Assembly: GCF_023704175.1 (NCBI RefSeq) | Contig: NZ_CP084530.1 | Span: 3,472,001-3,536,000 of the forward strand | Direction: 5' to 3' | DNA length: 64,000 nucleotides | From: Paenibacillus sp. YPG26 | GTDB taxonomy: Bacteria; Bacillota; Bacilli; Paenibacillales; Paenibacillaceae | Shown: positions 15,866-25,523 of the stretch, piece after piece | Position numbering within the stretch: position 1 is the stretch's first letter | Layout of the letters: every line of letters starts with the position of its first letter | Made by a program: the position numbers and the translations under genes | The notes under the pieces: generated by a model | Seen by the model: only the letters and a program-made list of their open reading frames with translations | Told to the model about the DNA's origin: nothing | The model's database searches: none

Positions 15866-15906
15866 GCAAAAAAGCACACTCCCGGCCGCAGCCTAATGAG
15901 TGTGCT
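15866..15906 (-). terminator. Terminator upstream of comFA
   Basis: AGCACACTC/GAGTGTGCT 9-bp stem with a 16-nt loop and T6 on the minus strand. It ends the transcript of the 16007-16426 gene, so comFA needs its own promoter. Confidence 0.85.
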
Positions 15907-16006
15907 TCACACTGAATTATCGTATATTGGAGCTTGAGCTTGGCGAAGGAAGCGCTCCGGTTGGAGGTATGCCAACGCTTTGTCAGCTCCGTGCTTTTGT
16001 AACCGT

Positions 16007-16426
16007 TCAGACATGGACATATGGGATTTTGGCCGCCTCCATAGGCACTCTCAGATCGATCAAGAGCGCGGTCTCTCCTTCAGCCGGAGCCGCTTGACGT
16101 CTGAGGTCCTCTTCACTCTGCTGTCCGGACAACCCGTACACCGAGAGCTCCAAATTCCCTGAATTCTTCATCCGCCGGGTTATGGCCAAGGTATCGTCTT
16201 CCGATCCCTCATCTAACACCGTAATCCGGCAGTCTCTCCCCCTCAGCCGGGCATACCAGGAGATTGCCCGAAGGTACCACTCCATCTGCTGCCCATGATT
16301 GCGGGTAACAAGAATATAATGCTCCCGATCAGGAGCTCCGGTTCTTCCCCGGACATATATTCTATGCATAAGATGCACCAGCACTGCGGCCAGACCATAG
16401 CACAAAAAGATCCATACAGGGACCAC
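16007..16426 (-). CDS. Small membrane-anchored protein with GT-A-like segment
   Basis: The 139-residue product starts with a hydrophobic segment (VPVWIFLCYGLAAVLVHLM) and continues with ILVTRNHGQQMEWYLRAISW and ITVLDEGSEDDTLAITRRM, which resembles the nucleotide-binding start of GT2 glycosyltransferases. It is far too short to be a full transferase and lacks a DXD region, so catalysis is doubtful. The GTG at 16426 is chosen because AAGGAGG lies 8 nt upstream; an open frame continues to 16495 without SD. It sits between degU and comFA and ends in its own terminator. Confidence 0.7.
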   Translation of the reverse strand: MVPVWIFLCYGLAAVLVHLMHRIYVRGRTGAPDREHYILVTRNHGQQMEWYLRAISWYARLRGRDCRITVLDEGSEDDTLAITRRMKNSGNLELSVYGLSGQQSEEDLRRQAAPAEGETALLIDLRVPMEAAKIPYVHV

Positions 16427-16665
16427 CCTGCTCACCTCCTTATAGCGACAATATATGCCGCCATAAGGCTGTCGGTTCCATAGCGTGCCAAGCAAATGCC
16501 CAGTTCCCCATCAATCCGGCTGCTACCTCGGTTCCCCTTGAATCGAAGGAAGAGGGAGAGACTGACTGACTTATAATTATTCACATAAGTTAATGCCCAT
16601 CTTCACTAATCAACTCTGCTGGCGAATCAGCTTCCGCTGATCACCTTCTAGGATGCAGATATGTA

Positions 16666-17394
16666 TTAGAGGGTTACCCACCCGTACTTGATGGCATTAA
16701 TAACAGCCTGAGTCCGGTCGTCCACTTCCATCTTCTGCAGAATGCTGCTGACGTGGTTCTTAACCGTCTTCTCACTGATGAAGAGGAATTCCCCGATCAT
16801 CTTGTTGCTGCGTCCTTCAGCCATCAGCCTAAGTACCTCAGCCTCGCGGCGGGTCAATGGATTGTCATCGCCGGCTACAAATTTCACGCCCGCTTCGCGA
16901 ATCGCACCATCCTCGGCAATTGCTCCAGTCTCGTTCAAGTATTCCATCCGGCGAAGCTGATGAATCAGCTTGCCCGTCACCTTAGGGTGAATGAAGGCAT
17001 GACCTTCAGCCACGGAACGGATCGCATTAATCAGCGATTCAGCCTCCATATCCTTCAGCAGATAACCCGTTGCTCCCTTGCGCAGGGTCTCAAATACATA
17101 ACTCTCATCATCATGGATGGAGAGGATAATCACTTTAATATCCGGATGAGAGACGCGAAGCTTCTCTGTAGCATCCACGCCGTTCAGAAGCGGCATATTA
17201 ATATCCATCAATACGATCTCCGGGCCGAAGCGCTGACAGCATTCCAGTACCTGGGAACCGTCGCTGCACTCGCCCACAACCTCTATATCTTCTTCCATAT
17301 TCAGAATACGCTTGAGGCCCTCCCGAAACAGTTGGTGATCGTCAGCTAAGAGAACTTTAATTGGTCGTTTACTAGTGTAATTGTGGTTATCCAT
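16666..17394 (-). CDS. degU: DegU, response regulator
   Basis: DegU controls exoenzymes, competence, motility and biofilm genes in Bacillus. The 242-residue protein has a receiver domain ([15 protein letters not shown]; phosphoacceptor Asp ~64 in [18 protein letters not shown] switch region; Lys in GYLLKDME) and a LuxR/NarL-type helix-turn-helix ([21 protein letters not shown], residues ~175-240). It starts one base after the degS stop. Its position beside the comF genes and flagellar operon mirrors B. subtilis. Confidence 0.96.
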   Translation of the reverse strand: MDNHNYTSKRPIKVLLADDHQLFREGLKRILNMEEDIEVVGECSDGSQVLECCQRFGPEIVLMDINMPLLNGVDATEKLRVSHPDIKVIILSIHDDESYVFETLRKGATGYLLKDMEAESLINAIRSVAEGHAFIHPKVTGKLIHQLRRMEYLNETGAIAEDGAIREAGVKFVAGDDNPLTRREAEVLRLMAEGRSNKMIGEFLFISEKTVKNHVSSILQKMEVDDRTQAVINAIKYGWVTL

Positions 17395-17395
17395 C

Positions 17396-18559
17396 CTATT
17401 GCTCCTTTCTCTTATCTACGTTAGTCGGGATATGAATAATGATTTTGGTACCTTGGTTCTCGGCGGATTCAATCTCCATTCTTCCATCCAGCAGTTCGAC
17501 ACGCTCACGCATGCCGATCAGCCCGAAGTGGGAATGTTCCTTGGTCTTCTGCTCCAGTGATTCTACTCTAAACCCAAGACCGTTATCCTGCACCATAATT
17601 TTGATCATTTGAGCCTGGTAAGTTATCTCAACCCCAACAAACGTAGGGTAAGCATGCTTTGCCGCATTGGTGAGGGCTTCCTGCACCAACCGGAATATTG
17701 CTGCCTCCATGGCGGAGGACAGGCGCTGCTCTTTCCCTCTGGTCTCGAAAGTTGCACGAATTTTCGATTTTTCTTCATAGTCATGAACGTATTTACGGAG
17801 AGTCGGAATCAGTCCAAGGTCGTCAAGTGCCATAGGCCGGAGATTGAAAATAACTTTGCGCATCTCTTCCAGGCTGGCCCGAACCTGACCCTTCAAGTCT
17901 ACTATTTCTTCCTGGACCATCTTAAATTCCTGCTTCACAATCATTCTTTCAACAATTTCCGTCCTAAGAACTAGATTGGCCAGAAGCTGGGCAGGACCAT
18001 CGTGAATCTCTCTTGAGATCCTTTTTCTCTCTTCTTCCTGGGCCAAAATAATCTTCAGGCCGATAATTTGACGATTCTTGGCGGATTCCAGAATGCGGGT
18101 GACTTGTCCGAGCTCACCGGACAGATACTCCAGAACTACTCCGATCTGACTACCTATGGTCTCGGCGCGTTCCACCGACTTTTCTATATTCCTCGCCCGT
18201 TTCTGAAGCTCGTCCCGCCGGGCTTTGAGATAGTTCTCCTTCTCACGGTAAATCATCAGATCCAGCTGAAGCTGTGTAGCCACTTCATAGGCCTGCTTGA
18301 TGTCCTCTTCCTTGTACCGCACAAAATCCCGGCTGACTTCAGTCAGCCGGATTCGTGAACGACGATAATTGAGTTCAAGCTGATCAACCTTCTCTACGGT
18401 CTCAGCGGTCTCTTTCATAATCAATTGCACTTCGTTATTTAGCGTCTTCAGCTCTTGACGGGCTGAATCGAGTATTTCGAACATCTGGTGCTTGCTGTTC
18501 TCCATCACGTTGATAGCGTTCTTGATAACGCGGTCGATCGCGTCGGCTTGAAAATCCAC
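17396..18559 (-). CDS. degS: DegS, sensor histidine kinase
   Basis: DegS is a cytoplasmic sensor kinase that phosphorylates and dephosphorylates DegU. The first ~180 residues are a coiled-coil sensory region with no membrane segments. The HisKA_3 box ERKRISREIHDGPAQLLANL holds the phospho-accepting His, and the HATPase domain has EALTNAAKHA, VQDNGLGF and GLIGMRERVELL. An ATG at 18607 is open but lacks an SD; the GTG at 18559 follows GGAGA at suitable distance, giving 387 residues, near the B. subtilis length (385). Confidence 0.95.
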   Translation of the reverse strand: MDFQADAIDRVIKNAINVMENSKHQMFEILDSARQELKTLNNEVQLIMKETAETVEKVDQLELNYRRSRIRLTEVSRDFVRYKEEDIKQAYEVATQLQLDLMIYREKENYLKARRDELQKRARNIEKSVERAETIGSQIGVVLEYLSGELGQVTRILESAKNRQIIGLKIILAQEEERKRISREIHDGPAQLLANLVLRTEIVERMIVKQEFKMVQEEIVDLKGQVRASLEEMRKVIFNLRPMALDDLGLIPTLRKYVHDYEEKSKIRATFETRGKEQRLSSAMEAAIFRLVQEALTNAAKHAYPTFVGVEITYQAQMIKIMVQDNGLGFRVESLEQKTKEHSHFGLIGMRERVELLDGRMEIESAENQGTKIIIHIPTNVDKRKEQ

Positions 18560-18608
18560 TTGGGCAATTCTCCATTTCTTTCTTCCGTGATATGTCAAAC
18601 CTATCATA

Positions 18609-21311
18609 TCATGATTGGAGGGTAATCGACTTCGTTTTCTGTTCCCATTTTACAGCTATACCTAGCTGCTCGGAGACGAGTCTTAATGGGACTAAGGTCC
18701 TATTATTGATCAAAATCGGCGAAACCGCAACCTGTTTTCTTTTTCCATTCACAATAATGTCTCTGCTGCCAAGGGTTAAGTCGATCAATGTCCCGCCACG
18801 AAGTACGGTGATTCGCTGACTCGCTCCGTCCCAATTCGACTGTCCACCGAAATAATCAACGACATAACGAATCGGCACATAAGTGACATCGCCCTTAACA
18901 ACCGGTGCCACATCTACAGCTATGTTCTTCCCGCCTGTCGCGATCGTCTTCTGCCCTACCGTCATAACAACTGTTGTGCTCTTCGAGCTTGCGGCCCCAC
19001 TAAGGCTCGGTACGGAGAACTGAATATTGTCAAAAGCCACGCTCCCTGCAAGCGCACGTTCATCCTGACCCTCAGCCAGGTTGACCAGGTACAGGCGCTT
19101 CAGCTTGGCTGATGAGCCCAGCCCCAAGGAGGCAAGATCGATATTCAGGCTCTTCCAGCCTGTCCAGTCAACCTGCTTCGCCAAATCCGCATAGACCGCT
19201 TTGCCGCCAACTTCAAACTCCGCGCGCGCCCAGTTCAGACTGGAATCGCCCATGACATCGATGGACATCGAGGTTGGATTCGCCGGCACACTTCTGCCGG
19301 ATGTTCCATTAAGCTGAGCGTAAGCATACTTGTTCCCCGTTCCTCCGGTCAGGTCATAATCCAGCTGAAGCACCTTGGAGCCTGCATGGTCGCCTGTTCC
19401 TTGTACAACCTGCGCTTTCCCTTTCGCTTCTGCCGGAAGTCCTGTGAACGCAACCGGGTAAGACACGTTCTCGAAATTCTCCCAAGCCTGCTGACCAGCC
19501 TGGCTGAGGACAATTACTGTACTGAAGCCGTCATATCTGGCGATGGCGTAGCCTACCTGGGCTCCCGGCTTGACAGATTGCACGGTTAACGTGCCGTCTT
19601 TCGCGCTGCCGCTGAAGCCGATAAATTCCCATTTGAGCGCTTCAGCAGGGACTCGTACCGAGCTGCCATTCTTAAGCTGGGCTGTTACGGAAATATTGGC
19701 AGTCGTACCCGCCGTCAGAGGCAAGGACTGTGTGCTGGCTGTGAGGCTGCTAAGGTCCGCTCCGCCGAGGACGTTGACCTTCATGCTGGTCTTGGCCGAT
19801 CCGCTGATCGCTGTAATCTCCGCTGTTCCAGGCTTTGCTGCCTTGAAGCCTTGGCCTGTCCAGACCAGGCTGCCTGTGCTTGATTTCCAGCTCGCCTGAA
19901 TCCCCGATGCATCCACAGGATTGTAGTACGTATCATAGCCTTTGAGCTTGTAAGCCGCTTCCTGACCGATAAGCAGCGAGCTGCTGCCACTTACCTTAAG
20001 GCCCTTCAGAGTACCTTGAGGCGCCTCGCTGTACACACCTAGACCACTCGCCACCAGGCGCTGGGTCGTTCCCCCGTTGGATGTGCCAGAGGTAAGCCCC
20101 ACTTCGGTCTCGGCAAGCGGACGGCTCACCATAGTCGTCGAACCTCCCCCATCGAGGTTAAGGCCTTTCCACACGCCAATGCTGGTCATGAAGCCCTGAA
20201 GCTCGCTCAGCTTCATTCCGCTGCTGTTCTCGTTCTTCTGGGCCGTAATCAGGTAGGCGGTGCGTCCATCCTTGGAATATCCTACAGCCGTACGGGCAAC
20301 CGGACTGCTGCCGCTGATTGAAGTAGTTGAACGGGTGAAGGAGGCGGCGGCCCCATTGCTTACGAGCAGGGTATGACCGCCAACCATCATGGCCTGGGCA
20401 TTCGGATCCAGTGTCTTCCCTGTAGTCAAGGAGCGCAGCTGGTAATCCGCGTCAACCCGCTGACCTACCGTCAGGTGGGAGGTAATATAGCTCGCCGCGG
20501 TGCCGTGGGCACGCAGGATATAGGCTCCATCCGGGATCTCACCCGGAATAGCCGCACCCGGCGAGATCTGCTGTACCACATTGTTCTGGACAAGAACCTC
20601 GGTTGGGGTCGTAGAGCTGTCTTTTGGCCGATCCTTGGACTTCCAGGCACTTGTATAAATATACATAGCATTCACATGGCTGAAGCCCTTGTCCGGCTCT
20701 GTACGGTAGGCTTCCTTATTAATCCCGGCCAGCGGGAAGGTCGTCCCGTCTTGAGCGCGAATGCTGCCATCGAATGTATACTCATCAATCGTCGGGGTTC
20801 CACCCTTACTTACCGCAAAAGCATACATGCCCTGCAGATCAGACGGACTTGTAATCATCGTACCTTCCGATATGGAGGCGCCCATAGGGACCCCCTGACC
20901 GTTCACATTGAAGAAGTCGGCATTGACGCCGGCTACCGCGCCGGTCTCTTTGGCCATACCCTGCACGGACTGACGGGTGGTTACCTGTCCTCCTTTACCG
21001 GTCATAACATCCAGCTTGACATAAGGATTGGTTAAATCGACCTGAATCACGTCCGCGAGTACTTTGACCGCAGCTCCGGAACGATTGACAGCATATTGGT
21101 AATGGACCAGCTTCGCGCCCGATGTAATCATCTCTTCTCCCAGCTTCACGACTGAACTTGATGCCGCGTAGACACGTTCACCTGGAAGTGAGAGGGGACC
21201 CACACTTAGTACAGGCTGAATCCAGATCAGCCCCGCTAAAGTGATAATAGCCAGACGCTTCCCCCGGCTGACGACGAATCCTGCACGTTTCCCTTGATTT
21301 CTATCACTCAT
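18609..21311 (-). CDS. Secreted phosphodiester glycosidase-like protein with copper-amine-oxidase-N-type domain
   Basis: A 900-residue exported protein. Residues ~18-50 form a signal peptide after a basic stretch (cleavage near VYA-ASS). Residues ~75-420 resemble the phosphodiester glycosidase (NAGPA) family: GVNADFFNVNGQGVPMGAS, AVGYSKDGRTAYLI and NLDGGGSTTMVSRPL. The middle contains Ig-like/bacterial adhesin-type segments. The last ~110 residues form a pair of copper amine oxidase N-like repeats (VPIRYVVDYFG, VPLRLVSEQLG), common in Paenibacillus cell-surface proteins. It may act on wall polymers; substrate is unknown. The stop is just upstream of degS. Confidence 0.85.
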   Translation of the reverse strand: MSDRNQGKRAGFVVSRGKRLAIITLAGLIWIQPVLSVGPLSLPGERVYAASSSVVKLGEEMITSGAKLVHYQYAVNRSGAAVKVLADVIQVDLTNPYVKLDVMTGKGGQVTTRQSVQGMAKETGAVAGVNADFFNVNGQGVPMGASISEGTMITSPSDLQGMYAFAVSKGGTPTIDEYTFDGSIRAQDGTTFPLAGINKEAYRTEPDKGFSHVNAMYIYTSAWKSKDRPKDSSTTPTEVLVQNNVVQQISPGAAIPGEIPDGAYILRAHGTAASYITSHLTVGQRVDADYQLRSLTTGKTLDPNAQAMMVGGHTLLVSNGAAASFTRSTTSISGSSPVARTAVGYSKDGRTAYLITAQKNENSSGMKLSELQGFMTSIGVWKGLNLDGGGSTTMVSRPLAETEVGLTSGTSNGGTTQRLVASGLGVYSEAPQGTLKGLKVSGSSSLLIGQEAAYKLKGYDTYYNPVDASGIQASWKSSTGSLVWTGQGFKAAKPGTAEITAISGSAKTSMKVNVLGGADLSSLTASTQSLPLTAGTTANISVTAQLKNGSSVRVPAEALKWEFIGFSGSAKDGTLTVQSVKPGAQVGYAIARYDGFSTVIVLSQAGQQAWENFENVSYPVAFTGLPAEAKGKAQVVQGTGDHAGSKVLQLDYDLTGGTGNKYAYAQLNGTSGRSVPANPTSMSIDVMGDSSLNWARAEFEVGGKAVYADLAKQVDWTGWKSLNIDLASLGLGSSAKLKRLYLVNLAEGQDERALAGSVAFDNIQFSVPSLSGAASSKSTTVVMTVGQKTIATGGKNIAVDVAPVVKGDVTYVPIRYVVDYFGGQSNWDGASQRITVLRGGTLIDLTLGSRDIIVNGKRKQVAVSPILINNRTLVPLRLVSEQLGIAVKWEQKTKSITLQS

Positions 21312-21545
21312 AATATAAAGCTACTCTCCCATCTTCATTACAAAATCTAGTTGTAGTACTTCTCGCATACTATTAATAGACTTCATTTAGGCGGAAAAGT
21401 TACGAAATATAGCGAATTTTCTCCAGCTGCATTTTTTTCCAGGAATTTGTTATTTTATTGAAATGGAGGGAATTCAAATAGAGGAGGTAGAGTGTGAAGC
21501 TATCGATCCTCACTCATACACTATGGTTGGCTGAATAGATAGAAC

Positions 21546-21582
21546 AAGGGCGCCCTGCTGTAAAAAACAACAAAGCGCCCTT
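21546..21582. terminator. Inverted repeat downstream of the 21591 gene
   Basis: AAGGGCGC (21546-21553) and GCGCCCTT (21575-21582) are perfect arms around a 21-nt loop that contains the T-run. No T-run follows on the minus strand, so terminator function is uncertain. Confidence 0.4.
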
Positions 21583-21590
21583 TGAATTTC

Positions 21591-24500
21591 TTATAAATAC
21601 CCCAGCTTCGTAAGCACCCGCTTCAGCATAACCGCGGCTTGAGCCCGCGTAGCATTGCCTTTGGGCTCAAAGGTTGTCGTACTTGTACCCTGGATGATCC
21701 CTTCCTGGTAGGCCTTCGCCACGAAATCCTGGTAAGTGATCTTTTTGCTGTCCTTGAATACTCTCAGCGTCTGCGATGGCGTAGTACCGAGGATTACGTT
21801 ATACCCGGTTGAACTCAGCGCACGAACCATCATGATGGCCATTTGTTCCCGTGTGATCGGGCTGCCTGGCTGGAACGTGCCGTCCGTGTTCCCCGTGATG
21901 ATCCCCGCCTTAGCAGCAGCGTTAATATATGCGGCTGAAGATGACGCTGGAGACACATCACGGAATTGGCTGTTAGATGATACAACCGGAGTCAGGCCTA
22001 ATCCCTTGGCAATATACACGGCGAATTCAGAACGGGTGATACTCTGATTGGGCTGAAATAGATTAGGACTACGACCGTCGATGATGAGTTTGCTTGCAAG
22101 TTCATTTACATCGTTACGGGCCCAGTGTGTGTTCAGATCCGAGAATAATGTAATACCTGTAGCAGGTCCTGCAACGATATTCGCTGGTATGGATGCTGTC
22201 AGAACAGTATAATTTCCCAATTTAGAAGTCTTTGAAGGAAGAAAAGAACCCGTTCGCGTATTGGCATCAAATTTCAGCATGCTCGTCTGAGCGGTTGGCG
22301 CATTCTTGCTTGTACGTAGAATCATTTTACCGTTAAGCGTCACAGCTTGATCCGCTGGCAGTGTTGAAGACATCACACTGATATAGGCTTCAACCGGATC
22401 TTCAACAGCCACGTAGGACACACCGGCTCCCGTACTTGATGATTGGCCCATTAACGACGTCTTGGATATCCGCTCCAGCTGTACAGTCAAATAGGATGAC
22501 GACAAGGTGGAGCCCCCTGTTAGCCGGGAGATATCAACGAATGATATTTTGGCCAGAGGCACTTCATAGAGAACATCCCCATACCTAACCACAAAAGAGG
22601 GATTCCCGCCGCGTGTATAGGCCTCTAATAACGGCTGCAGCGGAATGGCTACCTTTGCTGCTCTCTCGGTAGAAGGCACTTCAAAACCTAGCGTGCGTTC
22701 GAGACCGGATGCTGCCAGATAGCTATAAGCTTCTGACATTTTGCTATTATCCAAGGTGTATCTCGAAATATCCTGTCCCATACGTGAGCGGTCAGTTAAT
22801 CTGGCAGACGTAGTAGAGTTCATCATGAAAGCCGCTCTACCGAACTCACTAGACTGAAGCAGGGAGAGATAAGTTGGAAGACCTGTATGGATAGCCGCCG
22901 CATCGGTTATATTCTGCAAGCCCATACGGCTGAAGCTGGCAATCAGAGCATTGGAGCCGTCATATATCAATGTGCTGCCTTGAGCATAAGACAGGTCTAC
23001 AATCTGCCCCGCCGTGACTGGTGAAGTAAGCTTAATAACCAGCGTGCTTCCATCCAGGACAACGGATTGAATACCCTTGGACAGCTGATCCGCTGTCACA
23101 TAGAATTGGCTGGCCGCTATTGCGGATGAACTAGATCTAAGCGATCCATTATATACAAGAGTTACGGTGTCTCCCTTGACCGTAGCGGAGCGAATGCTTG
23201 GCCCTGTCGTTAGAGAACTGTTATTAACCCGCTCCTGGTTGAGATACCCCGCCAAGTTACCGTTCAGATCACTTATTCCATCTGTCGACGGAACATAAGA
23301 GACCGTCACATACTGCGATACACTAAATGAGGAAGCCAAGGTTAAGGTAACCTGATTGGAGTTAACCGCTATTGCAGTAACATAGACCGGCGCATTATTG
23401 ACGAGAACCGAATATTGGCTTTTCATAGGAATCCCGTTAGGCTTAAGCGCTTCGTTATAAGTAAGAACCAGTGAGTTACCGGTTCCCTCAACCTTGGTAA
23501 ATACAGGTGCCTTCGTATCATTCATATTCCGCACAAACATATTATTGAACGCAGGTATGTTCTGCCCTCTATAGTCCTGAACAGGATATGAACCCGGCGA
23601 ATAGGATACCTTCACTACTTCTCCGCTTGCTATAGGGGTTGATAGATTAAGATATATCCGGTTCCCGCTCTGCGAAATACTGCTAATCCCCCGGAAGGCT
23701 CCATCCGAGCTCACTGAGAACTGGCCGGTCGCATAGCTGGATACGCTCTTGAGCGTGTCACGGAACGCCAGTACAACGGTGCTGCCGCTAGCATACCCAT
23801 CCTCTGTCTGAGGCAGGGAGGAGTCCACTCCGTTGGCCACCTCGCGTAGAGAGAAGGCGGAAGCTGTATTTTGGTAAATATCTTGAATGGAGCTCCCCGC
23901 GCTGCCCGTGTAGCTGATTCGAACATTTTGGCCCAGAGAAACCCCTGTCTCCAAGACAACATGGACTGAATCTCCGCTCACATAAGCACTCGAGATTCGA
24001 CGCGACTCCCCGTTCACATAGATCTGGAAACTCGACGGCTGCAGATTCACCGTGGAATCCAGCGTTTTGTTATACTGCAAGCGAATCGTTGTACTATTAT
24101 ACATTTGGGTACTTTGCAGAACCGGTGCCGTTGTGTCCTGCGCACCCGTAGTGAAGCCCCAGCTATAGTCCACACTGCTTGGGAATTGATTCTTGTCACT
24201 GTCGGTAAAAGCTCCTACAGGTACCGTTACGGTGTAACTTGTCCCTGAGAGCAATGAAGTCGGGGGCGTAACCGTAATCGTATTGGTGCCTCCGCCTGTT
24301 ACACTCGATGAAGTCATGGCTATACTCTGTGCCGCTTGTCCAGACGGCTTAATCGTGATGAACCCCTGATCCGGATAGACCGGACGGCTGAAGGTTAATT
24401 TGAGACTGCTTGAAGCCGCTACATTGGATGTAAGATTGGCCGGACTTACAGAGACCAGCTGTACCGCCGTCCCCCGCACATTGAAGACCCATCCCTGAGC

Positions 24501-25247
24501 ACTGGTAATTCCGGCAAAAGCCTGATCATCCTCGTCCAAGAACGCACCAGAATCAATGAGGACATAATAACGCTCTCCTTGGGTTAATCCCGTTACAGGG
24601 AAAGAAGCCGTGTCTCCCCCGCTCAGAGCTACCTGAGTTGAAGTCACGGGAAGGGACAACGCTGTTGTGTTGTCTGAAGCCCTTTTTACCGTAATATTGC
24701 CGCTCTTCCCCTTGGTAATCGGCTTGCTGAAAGTGACGCTAAGTGTCTGGGAAGTCCCATTCACTATAGCGTTATTCACTGGCGTAAATGTACTTGCAGT
24801 TGGCGGTACGCTTCCGCTTGTAAGTGTCTTAAAGGTATACGAATAGGCCGCAGAGGTATTCCCCGCTTCATCTGCAAAGGTACCTCCAGACAGACTCACC
24901 CTGTAGAAGCTGCCCGGCGTATAGGTAATACCGGAAGTATCAATATTCCGAATAGCACTATAAGCATCTACCACACTTGGCGTCACTGGTATCGTTCCTA
25001 CCACCGTCGATGCCCCGGCGGGATCCTTGGTTACCGTAATCGTACCTGTACCCGCTTTCACTTTCCTGTCGAACTGCACCTTCAAATCTACCTTCGCCGG
25101 ATCGATCCCCTTCGATCCGTTAGCCGGTGTGGCAACTACAGGAATAAGCGTTGGATCCTGCTGAATTGGCGCCGCACCGACAGCCGCTGCAGTCAACACA
25201 TTGAACCCCATGACCAGTACCAACCATAAAGCAATTCTTCTCCTCAC
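21591..25247 (-). CDS. Large SLH-anchored surface protein with Ig-like repeats
   Basis: A 1218-residue exported protein. A signal peptide (RRRIALWLVLVMGFNVLTAA, cleavage before APIQQ) is followed by two to three Big_5-type Ig-like domains (PANGSKGIDPAKVDLKVQF, PVNNAIVNGTSQTLSVTFS, PANLTSNVAASSSLKLTFS), then several SwmB-like repeats (TIRLQYNKTLDSTV, LVLTYNEALKPNG). Three SLH domains close the protein (TRSEFAVYIAKGLGL, TREQMAIMMVRALSS, TRAQAAVMLKRVLTK), which would anchor it to pyruvylated wall polymer. The start is GTG at 25247; AAGGGAGA lies ~11 nt upstream. An in-frame ATG at 25307 has no SD. Ligand or enzymatic role is unknown. Confidence 0.9.
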   Translation of the reverse strand: MRRRIALWLVLVMGFNVLTAAAVGAAPIQQDPTLIPVVATPANGSKGIDPAKVDLKVQFDRKVKAGTGTITVTKDPAGASTVVGTIPVTPSVVDAYSAIRNIDTSGITYTPGSFYRVSLSGGTFADEAGNTSAAYSYTFKTLTSGSVPPTASTFTPVNNAIVNGTSQTLSVTFSKPITKGKSGNITVKRASDNTTALSLPVTSTQVALSGGDTASFPVTGLTQGERYYVLIDSGAFLDEDDQAFAGITSAQGWVFNVRGTAVQLVSVSPANLTSNVAASSSLKLTFSRPVYPDQGFITIKPSGQAAQSIAMTSSSVTGGGTNTITVTPPTSLLSGTSYTVTVPVGAFTDSDKNQFPSSVDYSWGFTTGAQDTTAPVLQSTQMYNSTTIRLQYNKTLDSTVNLQPSSFQIYVNGESRRISSAYVSGDSVHVVLETGVSLGQNVRISYTGSAGSSIQDIYQNTASAFSLREVANGVDSSLPQTEDGYASGSTVVLAFRDTLKSVSSYATGQFSVSSDGAFRGISSISQSGNRIYLNLSTPIASGEVVKVSYSPGSYPVQDYRGQNIPAFNNMFVRNMNDTKAPVFTKVEGTGNSLVLTYNEALKPNGIPMKSQYSVLVNNAPVYVTAIAVNSNQVTLTLASSFSVSQYVTVSYVPSTDGISDLNGNLAGYLNQERVNNSSLTTGPSIRSATVKGDTVTLVYNGSLRSSSSAIAASQFYVTADQLSKGIQSVVLDGSTLVIKLTSPVTAGQIVDLSYAQGSTLIYDGSNALIASFSRMGLQNITDAAAIHTGLPTYLSLLQSSEFGRAAFMMNSTTSARLTDRSRMGQDISRYTLDNSKMSEAYSYLAASGLERTLGFEVPSTERAAKVAIPLQPLLEAYTRGGNPSFVVRYGDVLYEVPLAKISFVDISRLTGGSTLSSSYLTVQLERISKTSLMGQSSSTGAGVSYVAVEDPVEAYISVMSSTLPADQAVTLNGKMILRTSKNAPTAQTSMLKFDANTRTGSFLPSKTSKLGNYTVLTASIPANIVAGPATGITLFSDLNTHWARNDVNELASKLIIDGRSPNLFQPNQSITRSEFAVYIAKGLGLTPVVSSNSQFRDVSPASSSAAYINAAAKAGIITGNTDGTFQPGSPITREQMAIMMVRALSSTGYNVILGTTPSQTLRVFKDSKKITYQDFVAKAYQEGIIQGTSTTTFEPKGNATRAQAAVMLKRVLTKLGYL

Positions 25248-25413
25248 TCTAGTAACTTCTCCCTTCAAGTCAAGCTTATATATTTGAAATATGTATAATC
25301 TGCCCACAACCTAAGAACAGTCGTATACTTATTTTCGGCTTATATCCTGTAAATCTTTAGGTTCTTAAGGAGATTCTTTGAATTATCACATCAAGCAAAC
25401 TACTTACCAATGT

Positions 25414-25445
25414 AAAAAAACCTCACTGTAAAGTGAGGCTTTTTT
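25414..25445 (-). terminator. Terminator of the 25524 SLH gene
   Basis: CCTCACT/AGTGAGG stem with a four-base loop. A T-run follows on both strands, so it could act in both directions; on the minus strand it follows the 25524-27002 gene. Confidence 0.9.
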
Positions 25446-25523
25446 ACTGAAGATTACGGTAGAGGACAACATTTGTATATACGAATTGCAAGTTATACTT
25501 ACGTTGAAACTTAATAAACTTTC

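Noticed and set aside
18560..18607. ATG start for degS at 18607
   Set aside because: No SD upstream; the GTG at 18559 has one and gives the family length.
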